Assembly: GCA_944320815.1 (NCBI GenBank) | Contig: CALUIZ010000018.1 | Location: 1 to 64,000 of the forward strand | DNA: 64,000 nucleotides | Direction: 5' to 3' | DNA from: an uncultured Phocaeicola sp. | GTDB taxonomy: Bacteria > Bacteroidota > Bacteroidia > Bacteroidales > Bacteroidaceae | In this document: piece after piece, positions 24,421 through 35,156 of the stretch | Numbering within the stretch: position 1 is the first letter of the stretch | Layout: the number at the start of each line of letters is the position of its first letter | Program-made: the position numbers and the translations under genes | Notes under the pieces: model-generated | Seen by the model: the letters and a program-made list of their open reading frames with translations, nothing else | What the model was told of the DNA's origin: nothing | Database searches by the model: none

Positions 24421-27400
24421 ATGCAAACCGAATTCCGAATTGATGTAAGGAAAAGGGTTTTCAGTTTGTTGCTGTTGACCTTATTCTCTTTTACCGCGGC
24501 TTTCGCCCAAGTCCTTGTAAAAGGAACCATCTTGGACGAAAGTGGAGAAACAGTGATTGGGGCGAGTGTCATGATCAAAGGCACCACCCAAGGTACGATT
24601 ACGGACTTTGACGGCAAGTTCTCATTGAACGTGCCGGACAAAAAGGCCGTGCTTGTGATTTCATTCATCGGCTATGCCAACCAGGAGGTGAAGGTGGACA
24701 CCTCAAAGCCGATGACGATTGTTTTGAAGGAAGACTCTGAGCTTCTTGACGAAGTGGTGGTAGTCGGTTATCAGGAAGTGAAGAAACGCGACCTGACAGG
24801 TTCCGTGGCGAAAGCCAATATGGAACAGTTGCTCAACACGCCTGTATCATCGTTCGACCAGACACTGGGAGGACGCATCGCAGGTGTGAACGTAACATCA
24901 AGTGAAGGTACGCCGGGCGGTACGATGAACATCGTTATCCGCGGTAACAACTCACTGACGCAGGACAACTCTCCGCTTTATGTCATCGACGGTTTCCCCG
25001 TAGAGGATGCCGCAATGGCTTCCACCATCAACCCGTCTGATATAGAAAGCCTTGACATCCTGAAAGATGCTTCCGCAACCGCCATCTATGGTGCCCGCGG
25101 CGCGAACGGTGTCGTGATCATCACCACCAAGAAAGGTAAAATCGGGCGCGCCCAGCTTTCTTACGACGGCAGTGTCACCATGTCGAACCCCACCCGCAAG
25201 ATTCCGATGATGAACGCCTACGAGTTCGTGAAGCTGCAGGCAGAGATGTATCCGGCCGCCATGACCTCATCAACCGGAGGTTATCTGATGGAATGGGAAG
25301 GGAAACAGTGGACATTGGAAGATTATCGCAATATTCCTCAATATGATTGGCAGGATGAGATTTTCCGCACTGCATGGCAACATAGCCACAACCTCCGTCT
25401 GACAGGCGGTACGGAAGGTATACGCTACAATGCTTCTCTTTCTTATTATAACCAAGACGGTATCTTGCTGAATTCCGGATACGAGCGCATGCAGGGACGA
25501 ATCAACACAGTGGTGCGCCGCGACAAGCTGAATATGAGTATCACCGCCAATTATTCACGCGCCATTCAAACAGGTTCCACACCGTCCGAAACATCCTATA
25601 GTGGTATGAACAACTTGTTCTACAGCGTATGGGGCTACCGTCCGGTAACATTCCCTAACAAACCGTTAAGTTCACTCATGGACAGCGCAATGGATGATGC
25701 TGTAGACGTAAGCAACGACTACCGCTTCAACCCGATTATGTCGTTAAAGAACGAATACCGCAAAAACTACACGAATAATCTCCAGATGAACGGATTTGCC
25801 GAATATGAAATCATCAAGGGGCTGAAACTGAAAGTTTCTGCAGGATATACCTATGACGCACGTAAGCGCGACGTATTCAACAACTCCAAGACACGCTACG
25901 GAGGCCCCACTTCTACTGACAAAGTGAATGCAGAAGTAGTGCGTAATGAGCGTCTGACTTGGCTGAATGAAAACACCGTAACTTATCAGACCAACATCAA
26001 GAAGAAACATTTCTTCAATGCATTGGCCGGTGTCACTTTCCAGAATTCCGACTATGAATACTATTCGTTCAAGACTACGCACATTCCGAATGAATCGCTG
26101 GGAATGGCAGGTATGTCTGAAGGACAAGCCAATACAACCAGTTCTTCAAAGAGCTCATGGTCAATGCTTTCTTATCTGGCTCGCTTGAACTATAACTTCA
26201 AGTCAAAATATTATGCAACAGCTTCATTCCGTGCCGACGGCTCATCGAAATTCAGCAAAGACAATCGGTGGGGTTACTTCCCTTCAGGGTCTTTAGCTTG
26301 GACATTCACGGAGGAAAACTTCATGAAGCCTCTGAAGAAATGGTTCTCAAACGGAAAGCTCCGTCTGAGCTGGGGACTCACAGGAAATAACCGTATTGAC
26401 GAATATGAATATTACACTCTGCTCCAAGTGTTAAAAGCCAAACAAGGTGACTACATATCAAATGGAAGCATCCCGAGCGGTGTCTATCCATTCAACAACG
26501 ACAACACCAATGTGGGTGCGGTGCCGGTTTCTATCATCAACAACGATTTGAAATGGGAAACTACCGAGCAGTGGAACTTAGGTATAGACCTGAGCTTCTT
26601 TGATGAACGTATCAGCTTCACCGGTGACATTTACCGGAAGACCACACACGACCTTCTGCTGGAAGCTTCTCTACCTCTGAGCTCTGGATTCTACAGCGCA
26701 ACCAAAAACATAGGTAAGGTACGTAACGATGGTCTGGAATTGACATTGAACACCGTGAATGTCAAGACCAAAGATTTCACTTGGACCACGAATTTCAACA
26801 TCGCTTTCAACAAGAACGAAGTGCTGGAATTGGCTGAAAACCAGTCAACACTGCTGACATCCGCCACATTCGACAAAGACTATAACTCCCAGCCAAGCTA
26901 TATCGCCAAAGTAGGCTATCCGATGGGACTGATGTACGGATACATTTATGAAGGCACTTATAAGTATGATGACTTTACACAGTCAGGAAACAGTTACACG
27001 CTGAAGGCCAATGTACCACACTATACATCAGAATCGAACACTCAACCAGGTATGCCTAAATACAAGGATATAAACGGTGACGGAATCATCGACACCAATG
27101 ACCGTACAATTATCGGACGCGGACTTCCGATTCACACGGGAGGTTTCACAAACTCTTTCGAATATAAAGGATTCGATCTGAGCGTGTTCTTCCAATGGTC
27201 ATACGGCAATGATATTCTGAATGCCAACCGCTTGTTCTTTGAAAGTTCAAACAACAAGTCACGCGAATTGAACCAATATGCAAGCTATGCCGACCGCTGG
27301 ACACCAGACAACCCGGACAGTGATATTCCGGCTGCCACCACTTCGGCTTCAAACAAGTTGTTCTCGTCGCGTGTCATCGAAGATGGTTCATTCCTGCGCC

Positions 27401-27627
27401 TGAAGACCGTAACTTTAGGTTATACATTCCCGACCAAACTGATTGCAAAAGCAAAATTGAGTTCGGCACGTGTCTATCTGGCCGCACAGAATCTGTGGAC
27501 ATGGACCAGCTATTCAGGCTATGACCCTGAAGTGTCCATCCGTAACAGTGCTTTGACACCGGGATTGGACTTCTCTTCTTATCCGAGAGCTTATTCTGTA
27601 AGCTTCGGTGTAAGCCTAGGATTCTGA
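24421..27627 (+). CDS. SusC-like TonB-dependent outer-membrane transporter
   Basis: This 1068-residue protein imports oligosaccharides across the outer membrane using energy passed by TonB. I chose ATG at 24421 because a longer reading would begin at the promoter box. After a signal peptide (VFSLLLLTLFSFTAAFAQ) comes a carboxypeptidase-like beta domain (VKGTILDESGETVIGASVMIKGT). A TonB-box-like DEVVVVGY follows, then the plug domain (DQTLGGRIAGVNV, YVIDGFPVEDA, ILKDASATAIYGARGANGVV) and a 22-strand-type barrel ending in SVSFGVSLGF. It is the first gene of a six-gene operon; susD starts 29 bases later. Glycan specificity is not readable from SusC itself. Confidence 0.95.
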   Translation: MQTEFRIDVRKRVFSLLLLTLFSFTAAFAQVLVKGTILDESGETVIGASVMIKGTTQGTITDFDGKFSLNVPDKKAVLVISFIGYANQEVKVDTSKPMTIVLKEDSELLDEVVVVGYQEVKKRDLTGSVAKANMEQLLNTPVSSFDQTLGGRIAGVNVTSSEGTPGGTMNIVIRGNNSLTQDNSPLYVIDGFPVEDAAMASTINPSDIESLDILKDASATAIYGARGANGVVIITTKKGKIGRAQLSYDGSVTMSNPTRKIPMMNAYEFVKLQAEMYPAAMTSSTGGYLMEWEGKQWTLEDYRNIPQYDWQDEIFRTAWQHSHNLRLTGGTEGIRYNASLSYYNQDGILLNSGYERMQGRINTVVRRDKLNMSITANYSRAIQTGSTPSETSYSGMNNLFYSVWGYRPVTFPNKPLSSLMDSAMDDAVDVSNDYRFNPIMSLKNEYRKNYTNNLQMNGFAEYEIIKGLKLKVSAGYTYDARKRDVFNNSKTRYGGPTSTDKVNAEVVRNERLTWLNENTVTYQTNIKKKHFFNALAGVTFQNSDYEYYSFKTTHIPNESLGMAGMSEGQANTTSSSKSSWSMLSYLARLNYNFKSKYYATASFRADGSSKFSKDNRWGYFPSGSLAWTFTEENFMKPLKKWFSNGKLRLSWGLTGNNRIDEYEYYTLLQVLKAKQGDYISNGSIPSGVYPFNNDNTNVGAVPVSIINNDLKWETTEQWNLGIDLSFFDERISFTGDIYRKTTHDLLLEASLPLSSGFYSATKNIGKVRNDGLELTLNTVNVKTKDFTWTTNFNIAFNKNEVLELAENQSTLLTSATFDKDYNSQPSYIAKVGYPMGLMYGYIYEGTYKYDDFTQSGNSYTLKANVPHYTSESNTQPGMPKYKDINGDGIIDTNDRTIIGRGLPIHTGGFTNSFEYKGFDLSVFFQWSYGNDILNANRLFFESSNNKSRELNQYASYADRWTPDNPDSDIPAATTSASNKLFSSRVIEDGSFLRLKTVTLGYTFPTKLIAKAKLSSARVYLAAQNLWTWTSYSGYDPEVSIRNSALTPGLDFSSYPRAYSVSFGVSLGF

Positions 27628-27656
27628 CAAGTTAGTAATGAATTAATTTTTTCGAC

Positions 27657-29471
27657 ATGAAAACATTAAAATATACAATCGCATCTATAATATTTGGCGG
27701 CTTGTTCGCGTCCTGTAACTTTCTGGACAAGGAGCCTACAAAATTAACACTGGAAAATTATTTCAATACCATAGATGAAGCCAGTTCGTTCCTGACAGGT
27801 ATCTATGCCACGCTAGGACAATCAACTTTTTACGGAGCGGACTACTTATATCTGGTAGGAGGAGATGATTTGGAACACTATGGCGGCGTGAATCGCTCGC
27901 CAGCTTCAAGTGGCCTCATCTGCAACATCGCTACCCCCAGCGATGGAGCAGTAACAGGATTCTGGTACACATTATACTCGGGAATTAACCGTGCAAACTT
28001 ATTCCTGGAGAACATCAGCAAACTGAACGATACAGATGAAAAGACCAAAGCACAATACACGGCCGAGGCCCGTTTCCTCCGCGCTTTCTATTATTTCAAT
28101 CTGGTGCAGTGTTGGGGCGATGTCCCATTTAAAGAAACATCCACGAGTGATGTGGTAGGACTGAACTCACCTCGCGTGGACAAACAACAGATATACGATT
28201 TCATCATCAAGGAGATATCGGAAGTCGCAGACGAAGAGACCGGTGGTCTGCTAAGTGCAGCTGAACTCGGATATCAGCCCGGACATGTCTCCAAATCGGC
28301 CGCATGGGGAATATTGGCCCGCATCTACCTGTTCCGTGCCGGAGAGCATTACCGCGATAATCGCACAGCAACTGAAGCCGAGAAAAAAGACTATTTTGCC
28401 GAAGCCAGCAAATATGCCCAGAAAGTTATGACCCAAGGACATACTTTGGGTGACTACTGGGGATTCTTCATTGATTTGTGTTCTGACCGTTATAACACTT
28501 CTGGCTCGAACGAAAGCATCTGGGAAATAGAATTTGCCGGAAACAATACGAGCGACGTTAAGGCTGAAGGACGCATCGGAAACATCATCGGACTGGCAGC
28601 ACCAGACATGTCATCAAAAACGAGTGTCGTTGGTGCAGAAGACCCAGGATTCTGCTATGAATTCATTTTTGCCACTCCAAAATTGTACAAGTTGTATGGC
28701 ACAGCTGTAAATGCAACATATCTAGCCGACCCCACAGATGAAGAGGCTGTCAGCTTGAAGAATAAAGATGTTCGATTTTTCTGGAATATCGCGCCCTTCA
28801 AATATGTGGAAGCTGGCGGTAAAAATACCGGAGTTACCGGACGTGAATTTTATGAAGCGGGAGCACTGGCAAAAGTACGCGAACTTGACAATGGACGCTC
28901 ATACGATTACGGTGACCTAGGAGGAAATGCTGATTCCAAGCTGGGTGATTACGAGAATGTTTCAAAAACAGCCGAATATGCACGTGCCTGCGCCAAATTC
29001 CGCCGCGAATATGAAGCAGACAAAAAAGACAAGAACAGCACATCTATCAACTTTCCGGCATTACGTTATTCAGATGTCTTGCTGATGGTTGCAGAAGCAG
29101 AAAACGAAGTAAATGGCCCTAACCAACTGGCCAAAGACTGCTTGTATGAGGTAAGGAAACGTGCAGGACTTACTGACCCGCTTCCTGAAATGGATCAGGA
29201 TTTATTCCGTCAGGCTGTCAAAAACGAACGTGCACGTGAACTCTGTTTTGAATACACACGCCGTTTCGACCTGATTCGTTGGGGCGAACTGGTGCAAAAC
29301 ATGAATGAATTAGTTTCTGAAGCCACAAATGGCAATGCAAGCGGATGGAAACAAGGTCCTTCTAATGTGTACACCTACTTCCAAATCACCTCTGCCTATA
29401 ACTATTTCCCTATTCCGGACGCTGAAATGGCAGTAAACAAATCCATTACAGAGAATAACCCGGGATGGTAA
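27657..29471 (+). CDS. SusD-like surface glycan-binding lipoprotein
   Basis: This 604-residue lipoprotein (GGLFASC, lipid Cys at 20) partners with the SusC-like transporter, closing over it as a lid that captures glycans. The N-terminus NFLDKEPTKLTLENYFNT is typical of SusD. Helical repeat segments include ARFLRAFYYFNLVQCWGDVPF, the hallmark motif of the family. The C-terminus carries FPALRYSDVLLMVAEAENEV, AVKNERARELCFEYTRRFDLIRWGEL and YFPIPDAEMAVNK. It starts 29 bases after susC and shares its transcript. A glycan preference cannot be inferred reliably from sequence alone. Confidence 0.95.
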   Translation: MKTLKYTIASIIFGGLFASCNFLDKEPTKLTLENYFNTIDEASSFLTGIYATLGQSTFYGADYLYLVGGDDLEHYGGVNRSPASSGLICNIATPSDGAVTGFWYTLYSGINRANLFLENISKLNDTDEKTKAQYTAEARFLRAFYYFNLVQCWGDVPFKETSTSDVVGLNSPRVDKQQIYDFIIKEISEVADEETGGLLSAAELGYQPGHVSKSAAWGILARIYLFRAGEHYRDNRTATEAEKKDYFAEASKYAQKVMTQGHTLGDYWGFFIDLCSDRYNTSGSNESIWEIEFAGNNTSDVKAEGRIGNIIGLAAPDMSSKTSVVGAEDPGFCYEFIFATPKLYKLYGTAVNATYLADPTDEEAVSLKNKDVRFFWNIAPFKYVEAGGKNTGVTGREFYEAGALAKVRELDNGRSYDYGDLGGNADSKLGDYENVSKTAEYARACAKFRREYEADKKDKNSTSINFPALRYSDVLLMVAEAENEVNGPNQLAKDCLYEVRKRAGLTDPLPEMDQDLFRQAVKNERARELCFEYTRRFDLIRWGELVQNMNELVSEATNGNASGWKQGPSNVYTYFQITSAYNYFPIPDAEMAVNKSITENNPGW

Positions 29472-29505
29472 ACAAACAGAATGTCCTACTTTTAACGCTT
29501 GATTT

Positions 29506-30618
29506 ATGAAAATATATAAACTATTTATGTTTGGCCTGATATTCCTGCCACTTGTTTCGTGCGACAAAAAAGCACTGGAACAAGATTTAGACGATGCGGG
29601 AATCAGCGTAACTGTCAACGGAAGCAAAATCCAAGACGGACAGATTGTCTCTGTAGAGAAAGGTACGCCTATCACTTTCCGCCTTGAAGGGGATGCGGAC
29701 TATGTAACATTCTTCAGCGGTGAAAACGGCCACAAATATATCAACAGGGAACGTACATTCATTGACATGGAGCAGATTGAGTCTTCCGTTCTGTCATTTG
29801 ACGTGACCCCTCTTTACGGAAATGCGGCAAATCTTTTCCAAATGCTCGTGTCTGAAGAGTTTACCGGACTTTATAAGAATGACTTTGATAAAGATGTCGA
29901 CCTGGTTGAAAATACCGCGTGGGCCGAACTGATTCCTCAAAGCGAACTGCCGCAACAATCGCAATCAAATCCGAGCACGGCAGTTCCTGCCCATTTTGAT
30001 GTAGACATGAAGCCGTATTTCGGGAAAAATGTGACACTTGCCATCCGCTACGAGGGACAGGACGAGACACAAACCCAGTCAAGAATTGACTTCAAGAACA
30101 TGAAAATTGTGACAAGTCTGAAGAACGGAACAGAAATTGAAATTTCTGCCGGTCAGTTCGGCTTCACACCACTGAATATAGCATACTATACTTCATTCAC
30201 CGATGCACAGAGAAAATACGGACTTGGCACATTAGTGAGCAAATTCCAGGATGCATCAGGAAACTGGCTCGATGACATGCTCCAATATGGCTCTGTAACA
30301 AATGGTGCCCAGGGCTTATGGAGACTGGACCAGATTGGAGTTGGAACTCTTCAGATAAACAGTACCCCCAAAAAGGAAGATACGAATGGAGGAGGAAACT
30401 GGCCGTTGAATTACAGCTGGCTAGTTTCCGATTACCTGACGGTAAATTCCTGCGAACCCGACAAGGGAGTGGCCGTAAAAAACATCTCCACAGTGGTTGA
30501 CACTTATGAATATACCTATAATGAAGTGGGTACATACACAGCCACATTCCTGCTCAACAACGGCAACTATCATCACGGAGACTCTAAAGTCTGCAACATT
30601 ATCATTGATGTAAAATAA
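29506..30618 (+). CDS. DUF5017-like surface lipoprotein, probable glycan-binding protein
   Basis: This 370-residue lipoprotein (FLPLVSC, Cys at 19) lies directly after susD, the usual place for an extra surface glycan-binding protein. An early beta domain (GISVTVNGSKIQDGQIVSVEKGTPITFRLEGDADYVTFFSGENGHKY) reads like a PKD-type or DUF5017 N-terminal fold. The middle (FDVDMKPYFGKNVTLAIRYEG) suggests a jelly-roll sandwich, and the C-terminus (TYTATFLLNNGNYHHGDSKVCNIIIDVK) another Ig-like strand set. DUF5017 proteins are common in Bacteroides utilization loci. No catalytic motif is visible, so binding is the likely role, by position. Confidence 0.75.
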   Translation: MKIYKLFMFGLIFLPLVSCDKKALEQDLDDAGISVTVNGSKIQDGQIVSVEKGTPITFRLEGDADYVTFFSGENGHKYINRERTFIDMEQIESSVLSFDVTPLYGNAANLFQMLVSEEFTGLYKNDFDKDVDLVENTAWAELIPQSELPQQSQSNPSTAVPAHFDVDMKPYFGKNVTLAIRYEGQDETQTQSRIDFKNMKIVTSLKNGTEIEISAGQFGFTPLNIAYYTSFTDAQRKYGLGTLVSKFQDASGNWLDDMLQYGSVTNGAQGLWRLDQIGVGTLQINSTPKKEDTNGGGNWPLNYSWLVSDYLTVNSCEPDKGVAVKNISTVVDTYEYTYNEVGTYTATFLLNNGNYHHGDSKVCNIIIDVK

Positions 30619-30636
30619 TTTAATACCCTGACAAAT

Positions 30637-32598
30637 ATGAAAAGTTTGAAATCATTATTGCCTTTCTTGCTGGTGGTGTTCGCACTGGCAGGATGTAAGA
30701 CAGACGATTTGGAAAAAGACATCGACGCGCTGACCGACCGCGTGACAAGCCTAGAAGCGCAAGTTAGTCTGCTGAATGAGAATCTGAACGCACTCCGTGT
30801 ATTTGTGGATGGAGGCAAGACCATAACCGGATATACGACACAGGGAACGGCCCCTGACCTTACTTATACCATTACCCTTAGTGACGGTGAAACGATAACC
30901 CTGTCGCAAGGTTCTGTGGGAACAGTTTCAACTCCCGAAATCGAAATAGAGAACGGGAATTGGATTATCAACGGTACGGACACAGGTGTAAAAGCAGAAG
31001 GCGACAATGGAGCCACTCCTCAATTCCGCATCAACAGTGAAGGATACTGGGAGGTGAAGACTACAGGCGAATGGACATCTGTACTCGATGAAGAAGGGAA
31101 CCCCGTCAAAGCTACGACTGATGAAAGTATCGCAACAGGAGATCAGTTCTTCACAAATGTAGAAGAAACTACAGAGAACGGCACCACCGTACTCAAAGTG
31201 ACGCTTGCCACGGGAGCCACATACTCTCTGCCTATCGTGGAAAATTTGCTCTGTGAAATCGCAGACCCGACTGAAGGTTTCAGCAACGGCACATGGACAA
31301 TAGGATACGGAGAGACGGCAAAGACATTCGTGAAAGTGAAAGGCGACAACTACATTGTAACTGCACCGGCTGGCTGGATTGCAACAATAGAAATCACCAA
31401 CGAAGAAACAGGAGAAGGCACTCTGACCGTAACTGCTCCTGCACAAGCTTCAGCGGCAAGCCGTGCAGCCGTGGCAGATAATTCAAAAGATCTGACTATC
31501 CAGGTGAACAAAGGTATCACATGGGCTGTAGACAAGATTCAGGTAGAAGGAAAAGAAATCATTGCAAGCTACAAGGCATTGTATGATGCAGGAGAAACTC
31601 TGACAATCGGCGACCTGACAATCAATAAAGAAACTTATGGCGATGCTGTATTGATCAGCGATGCTTCTAGCATCACTGCTGGAGGTGTTTATTTTGTTGA
31701 ACCGGGCATAGAAGCCAGCTATGACAATACAACCGAGAATTCTCAGACTCTGATCATTATTGGGAACAACTCAAGCCGGAAATCGTCACTGAAAGTAAAC
31801 AAACAGATCCGACTGATACAGAATGAAGGTGAAGGCATATTCCTCTGCCACAATCTTGACATCAATGCATCTTCTGTGACGAATAGTACTAATGCCACAG
31901 CGTATGTGGTAGCCCAAAACGGCAATAACGCATTCAAGAACTTGTTGCTCAATAACTGCTCGCTTACGCTCCCGACTGAGCAACAACCTTTCACTTATAT
32001 CAGCAGCAGCCAAAGAAGTTTCGAGAATTTCGTTGTTGAAAACTGTACGATTCAATATCCTACAGGTGATAATAAACAAAGATACTTTATCAGTGCAGGA
32101 AGCAGTACTGCAACTTACGCAAACATCACTTTCAAAAATAATGTATTCTATTGTACAGACGGTTTGGTTCAAAACTTTAAATTCTTCAACGGACAAAATG
32201 CTTCGATTGGAACAATAAAAGTACAGAACAATACCTTTATAAATCTCGGAAGCAATACAACAGCCTATGTCTATGCAAAGACAACATCTAATATACAGGC
32301 AAGCAACAACTTGTTCTTCGCCAATACCGGAAATGTAAATAACTACTACATCATATTCCGGCTGGGTACATCTGCTACAGGGAGCGTAAGTACAAACAAT
32401 ATCGGATACCGTGCTGACGATACAACACAAGGCTGGAGAATGTTCTACCTTTCCGGTGGTATAAGCAGCGGTTGGGAAGGAGCGGAAGACATTATAAAAG
32501 TAGAAACAAACCCCTTCAACGGCGGAACATTTGACCTAGCAAGCGGAATATTCATCCCGAATGCCGAGTACGCAGAATATGGTGCAAAATCTGAATAA
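30637..32598 (+). CDS. Beta-helix lipoprotein with DUF4988-type N-terminus
   Basis: This 653-residue lipoprotein (VFALAGC, Cys at 19) begins with a heptad coiled coil (KDIDALTDRVTSLEAQVSLLNENLNAL). A DUF4988-type domain follows (ITLSDGETITLSQG, TPQFRINSEGYWEVKT). An Ala-rich linker with BACON-like sandwich lies near 200-290. The last 330 residues hold repeated Asn-rich rungs (NNCSLTLP, VENCTIQY, FKNNVFY, VQNNTFIN, ASNNLFFAN), the pattern of a right-handed parallel beta-helix, similar to DUF4957/DUF5123 proteins of pectin-type loci. It may bind or cleave an acidic polysaccharide. No catalytic residues can be assigned. Confidence 0.75.
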   Translation: MKSLKSLLPFLLVVFALAGCKTDDLEKDIDALTDRVTSLEAQVSLLNENLNALRVFVDGGKTITGYTTQGTAPDLTYTITLSDGETITLSQGSVGTVSTPEIEIENGNWIINGTDTGVKAEGDNGATPQFRINSEGYWEVKTTGEWTSVLDEEGNPVKATTDESIATGDQFFTNVEETTENGTTVLKVTLATGATYSLPIVENLLCEIADPTEGFSNGTWTIGYGETAKTFVKVKGDNYIVTAPAGWIATIEITNEETGEGTLTVTAPAQASAASRAAVADNSKDLTIQVNKGITWAVDKIQVEGKEIIASYKALYDAGETLTIGDLTINKETYGDAVLISDASSITAGGVYFVEPGIEASYDNTTENSQTLIIIGNNSSRKSSLKVNKQIRLIQNEGEGIFLCHNLDINASSVTNSTNATAYVVAQNGNNAFKNLLLNNCSLTLPTEQQPFTYISSSQRSFENFVVENCTIQYPTGDNKQRYFISAGSSTATYANITFKNNVFYCTDGLVQNFKFFNGQNASIGTIKVQNNTFINLGSNTTAYVYAKTTSNIQASNNLFFANTGNVNNYYIIFRLGTSATGSVSTNNIGYRADDTTQGWRMFYLSGGISSGWEGAEDIIKVETNPFNGGTFDLASGIFIPNAEYAEYGAKSE

Positions 32599-32609
32599 AC
32601 CATTGAACC

Positions 32610-35150
32610 ATGAAGAAACTGTTATTTTTATTCCTCAGCATAATCTCTATCGTCGCACTGCAATCGTGCGACGACAGAGACGATATCCGAAGCGATATCG
32701 ACAGCCTGAACGCGCGACTGGATGCGCTGGAGCCACTCATCGCGCAGTACAATACGGACATATCCAATTATCAAGGACTTCTGAATGGAAAACTGCTGGT
32801 AATGGGATACACTCAGACGGAAAACGGTGACTATACGATTGAACTAAGCAATGGTGAAACCATCAACGTTTACAGTGGAGAACCGAATGAAGCACTCCCC
32901 ATCATGTCAATCGGAGAAGACGGTTACTGGTATTACACCCAATATGACATGACATACCCCCTTCTCGATGAAAACGGAGAACAGGTGAGCGCATCACCCG
33001 AAGCGGGACTTACCCCACAAATCCGCATAAACGACAAAGGTGAATGGGAATACTCGTTCGACGGATCCACATGGATAGGCAATATCGGAATAGCTGACCC
33101 GGAACTGGCGCAGGCAGGAACATCCATCTTTGATGACGTGAAAGTGGAAGGTGACCACATCATCTTTACATGGACCTCCGGCGAAACGCAACTTTCGAAG
33201 ACGGTGGCACTGTACGGAGGGTTAAGCCTGACAATCGAATACGGCGACACCACTCCTGTGGTATTCGGACTGGGACAGACAAAAGAGTTCGACGTGACCC
33301 AAAGCGATGACATTGTGGAGGCCGTGATTGAAACTACCGGATGGAAGGTGAAACTTGAGGAAACGAAACTTACAATTACCGCACCTACGGTCAACAACCG
33401 AGGGCAAGAGTATGAAGACCAGATTGCCATCAAGATATTCTCGGAAGAAGGATATTGCAGAGTGGTGACGGTCCCGGTGAAATTGCTGACAACAACCATT
33501 GATGAAAATTCTGCCACAGCGTGGCAGAATTTTTTGTCTGGGGGAGACGGAAACGTATTGCTCGACTACTCGTATGCGGGATACAACCGGGGAGAGACAC
33601 AGCCGCTGGATGCCTATGCCTGGGGATATGAGACTATCAACGTGAAAGACTACATGGCCGCACATTCGCTGACCTCCGCACGCACGGCACTGGAAGAGAT
33701 TCTGGACAGCCACCGTCTGATCCGGAAATCAAACACTGGCGCCACCAACGCCAACGCGCGGATTGTGATTTATTTTCCCGAAGGTGAATACATCCTGCAG
33801 GAAAAAGGCTCACACGAGAAGTTCTATCCTATCTACGGCGGGAATTTCATCATAAAGGGTGACGGACCGGACAAGACACGGCTGATAATGGAAGACCATA
33901 TCGGAACCGGAGAAAGCTCTACAGGGGCACTGCTGACCATAGGACACAGCAACAGCCCACGCAACATCAACAACTCACTGTCATTGGCCCACATTACGGC
34001 AAACGCTTCAAAAGGTGACTTCACGGTGGAAGTGTCTTCCACAAGCGGCATCAGTGCAGGCGACTGGATTCAGCTCCGGTTGAGAAGCAACGACGACAAC
34101 TTGTTGCAGAAGGAACTGGGACCGCTTTACAGCAACCGGAACGGTTGGAACATCACACAGCAGCCAGGCTATGAAACAAATGGGGCGACAGAAGACGGGA
34201 ACGGTATCCGGATTATGGAGTTTCATCAGGTGAAATCCGTCGGCAACGGAAAGGTGACATTCTTCGAACCGATAATGAGCGACATTGATACGTCTGTAAA
34301 GGACTTCAACGGAGGATGGGAAATCCGCCAGTACAAATGCTATGAGAACGTGGGTGTGGAAGATCTGGCCTTCGTGGGAGGCGAATCACTGCTGACCCCC
34401 TACTACCATCATGGTGAAGGGAAAGACCAAAGTCTGGCATGGATGTACGACTATGCATACAAGCCTCTGCTATTCAACCGTATGGTCAATTCATGGGTGC
34501 GCAACGTGACATTCGAAAGTGTCAGTGAAGCCGTCACCTTCGACCAGTCGGCAAACTGCTCGGCCTACAACATACGCATAGAAGGCAAACGCGGACACTC
34601 TGCCGTCCGTGCCCAGGAATCCAGCCGCGTGTTTATCGGAAAAGTCCGTGACGAAAGCTCAGACGAAATCGCACACGGACAGTATCATGGATGCGGCGTG
34701 TCGAAACCGAGCATCGGCACCGTGGTATGGAACTGCACATGGGGAATAGACGCCTGCTTCGAATCGCACGCCACCCAGCCGCGCGCCACGCTCTTTGACA
34801 TGTGCAGCGGAGGGCTTGTATATTACCATGCGGGAGGAGCCGCGTCTGAAGCGCCCAACCATCTGCGCGACCTGACACTCTGGAATCTGAACGTGACAGG
34901 CACTACAGACGAAAAGGGACGCAACTTCTCGACAGACTTCCACTGGTGGCTTCCCAACGACACATGGTGGAAGATTTATCCGCCAATCATCGTGGGAACG
35001 CATGGCGCATCGGTAAGCTTCACAGACGAAGCGGGCCAGCTCACCTATGAAGAAAGCACGGGAGTGAAAGTCAGCCCCGAATCATTATACGAGGCACAGC
35101 TGGAAAAGCGGTTGGGGTATGTGCCGGCATGGTTGAACGCAATAAAATAA
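32610..35150 (+). CDS. DUF4988/DUF4955-like beta-helix lipoprotein, candidate polysaccharide lyase (copy 1)
   Basis: This 846-residue lipoprotein (IISIVALQSC, Cys at 20) opens with a short coiled coil (RSDIDSLNARLDALEPLIAQ) and a DUF4988-type domain (IELSNGETINVYSGEP, TPQIRINDKGEWEYS). An immunoglobulin-like segment follows (about 225-295). The C-terminal 550 residues start with NVLLDYSYAGYNRGE and proceed through a parallel beta-helix with NFIIKGDGPDKTRL and YENVGVEDLAFVG. A strongly conserved block, QYHGCGVSKPSIGT to ESHATQPRATLFD, is also in the next gene. I recall this region as DUF4955, a family that may overlap PL29 lyases. Lyase activity is plausible, since kduI is nearby, but unproven. 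Confidence 0.75.
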   Translation: MKKLLFLFLSIISIVALQSCDDRDDIRSDIDSLNARLDALEPLIAQYNTDISNYQGLLNGKLLVMGYTQTENGDYTIELSNGETINVYSGEPNEALPIMSIGEDGYWYYTQYDMTYPLLDENGEQVSASPEAGLTPQIRINDKGEWEYSFDGSTWIGNIGIADPELAQAGTSIFDDVKVEGDHIIFTWTSGETQLSKTVALYGGLSLTIEYGDTTPVVFGLGQTKEFDVTQSDDIVEAVIETTGWKVKLEETKLTITAPTVNNRGQEYEDQIAIKIFSEEGYCRVVTVPVKLLTTTIDENSATAWQNFLSGGDGNVLLDYSYAGYNRGETQPLDAYAWGYETINVKDYMAAHSLTSARTALEEILDSHRLIRKSNTGATNANARIVIYFPEGEYILQEKGSHEKFYPIYGGNFIIKGDGPDKTRLIMEDHIGTGESSTGALLTIGHSNSPRNINNSLSLAHITANASKGDFTVEVSSTSGISAGDWIQLRLRSNDDNLLQKELGPLYSNRNGWNITQQPGYETNGATEDGNGIRIMEFHQVKSVGNGKVTFFEPIMSDIDTSVKDFNGGWEIRQYKCYENVGVEDLAFVGGESLLTPYYHHGEGKDQSLAWMYDYAYKPLLFNRMVNSWVRNVTFESVSEAVTFDQSANCSAYNIRIEGKRGHSAVRAQESSRVFIGKVRDESSDEIAHGQYHGCGVSKPSIGTVVWNCTWGIDACFESHATQPRATLFDMCSGGLVYYHAGGAASEAPNHLRDLTLWNLNVTGTTDEKGRNFSTDFHWWLPNDTWWKIYPPIIVGTHGASVSFTDEAGQLTYEESTGVKVSPESLYEAQLEKRLGYVPAWLNAIK

Positions 35151-35156
35151 AATGAC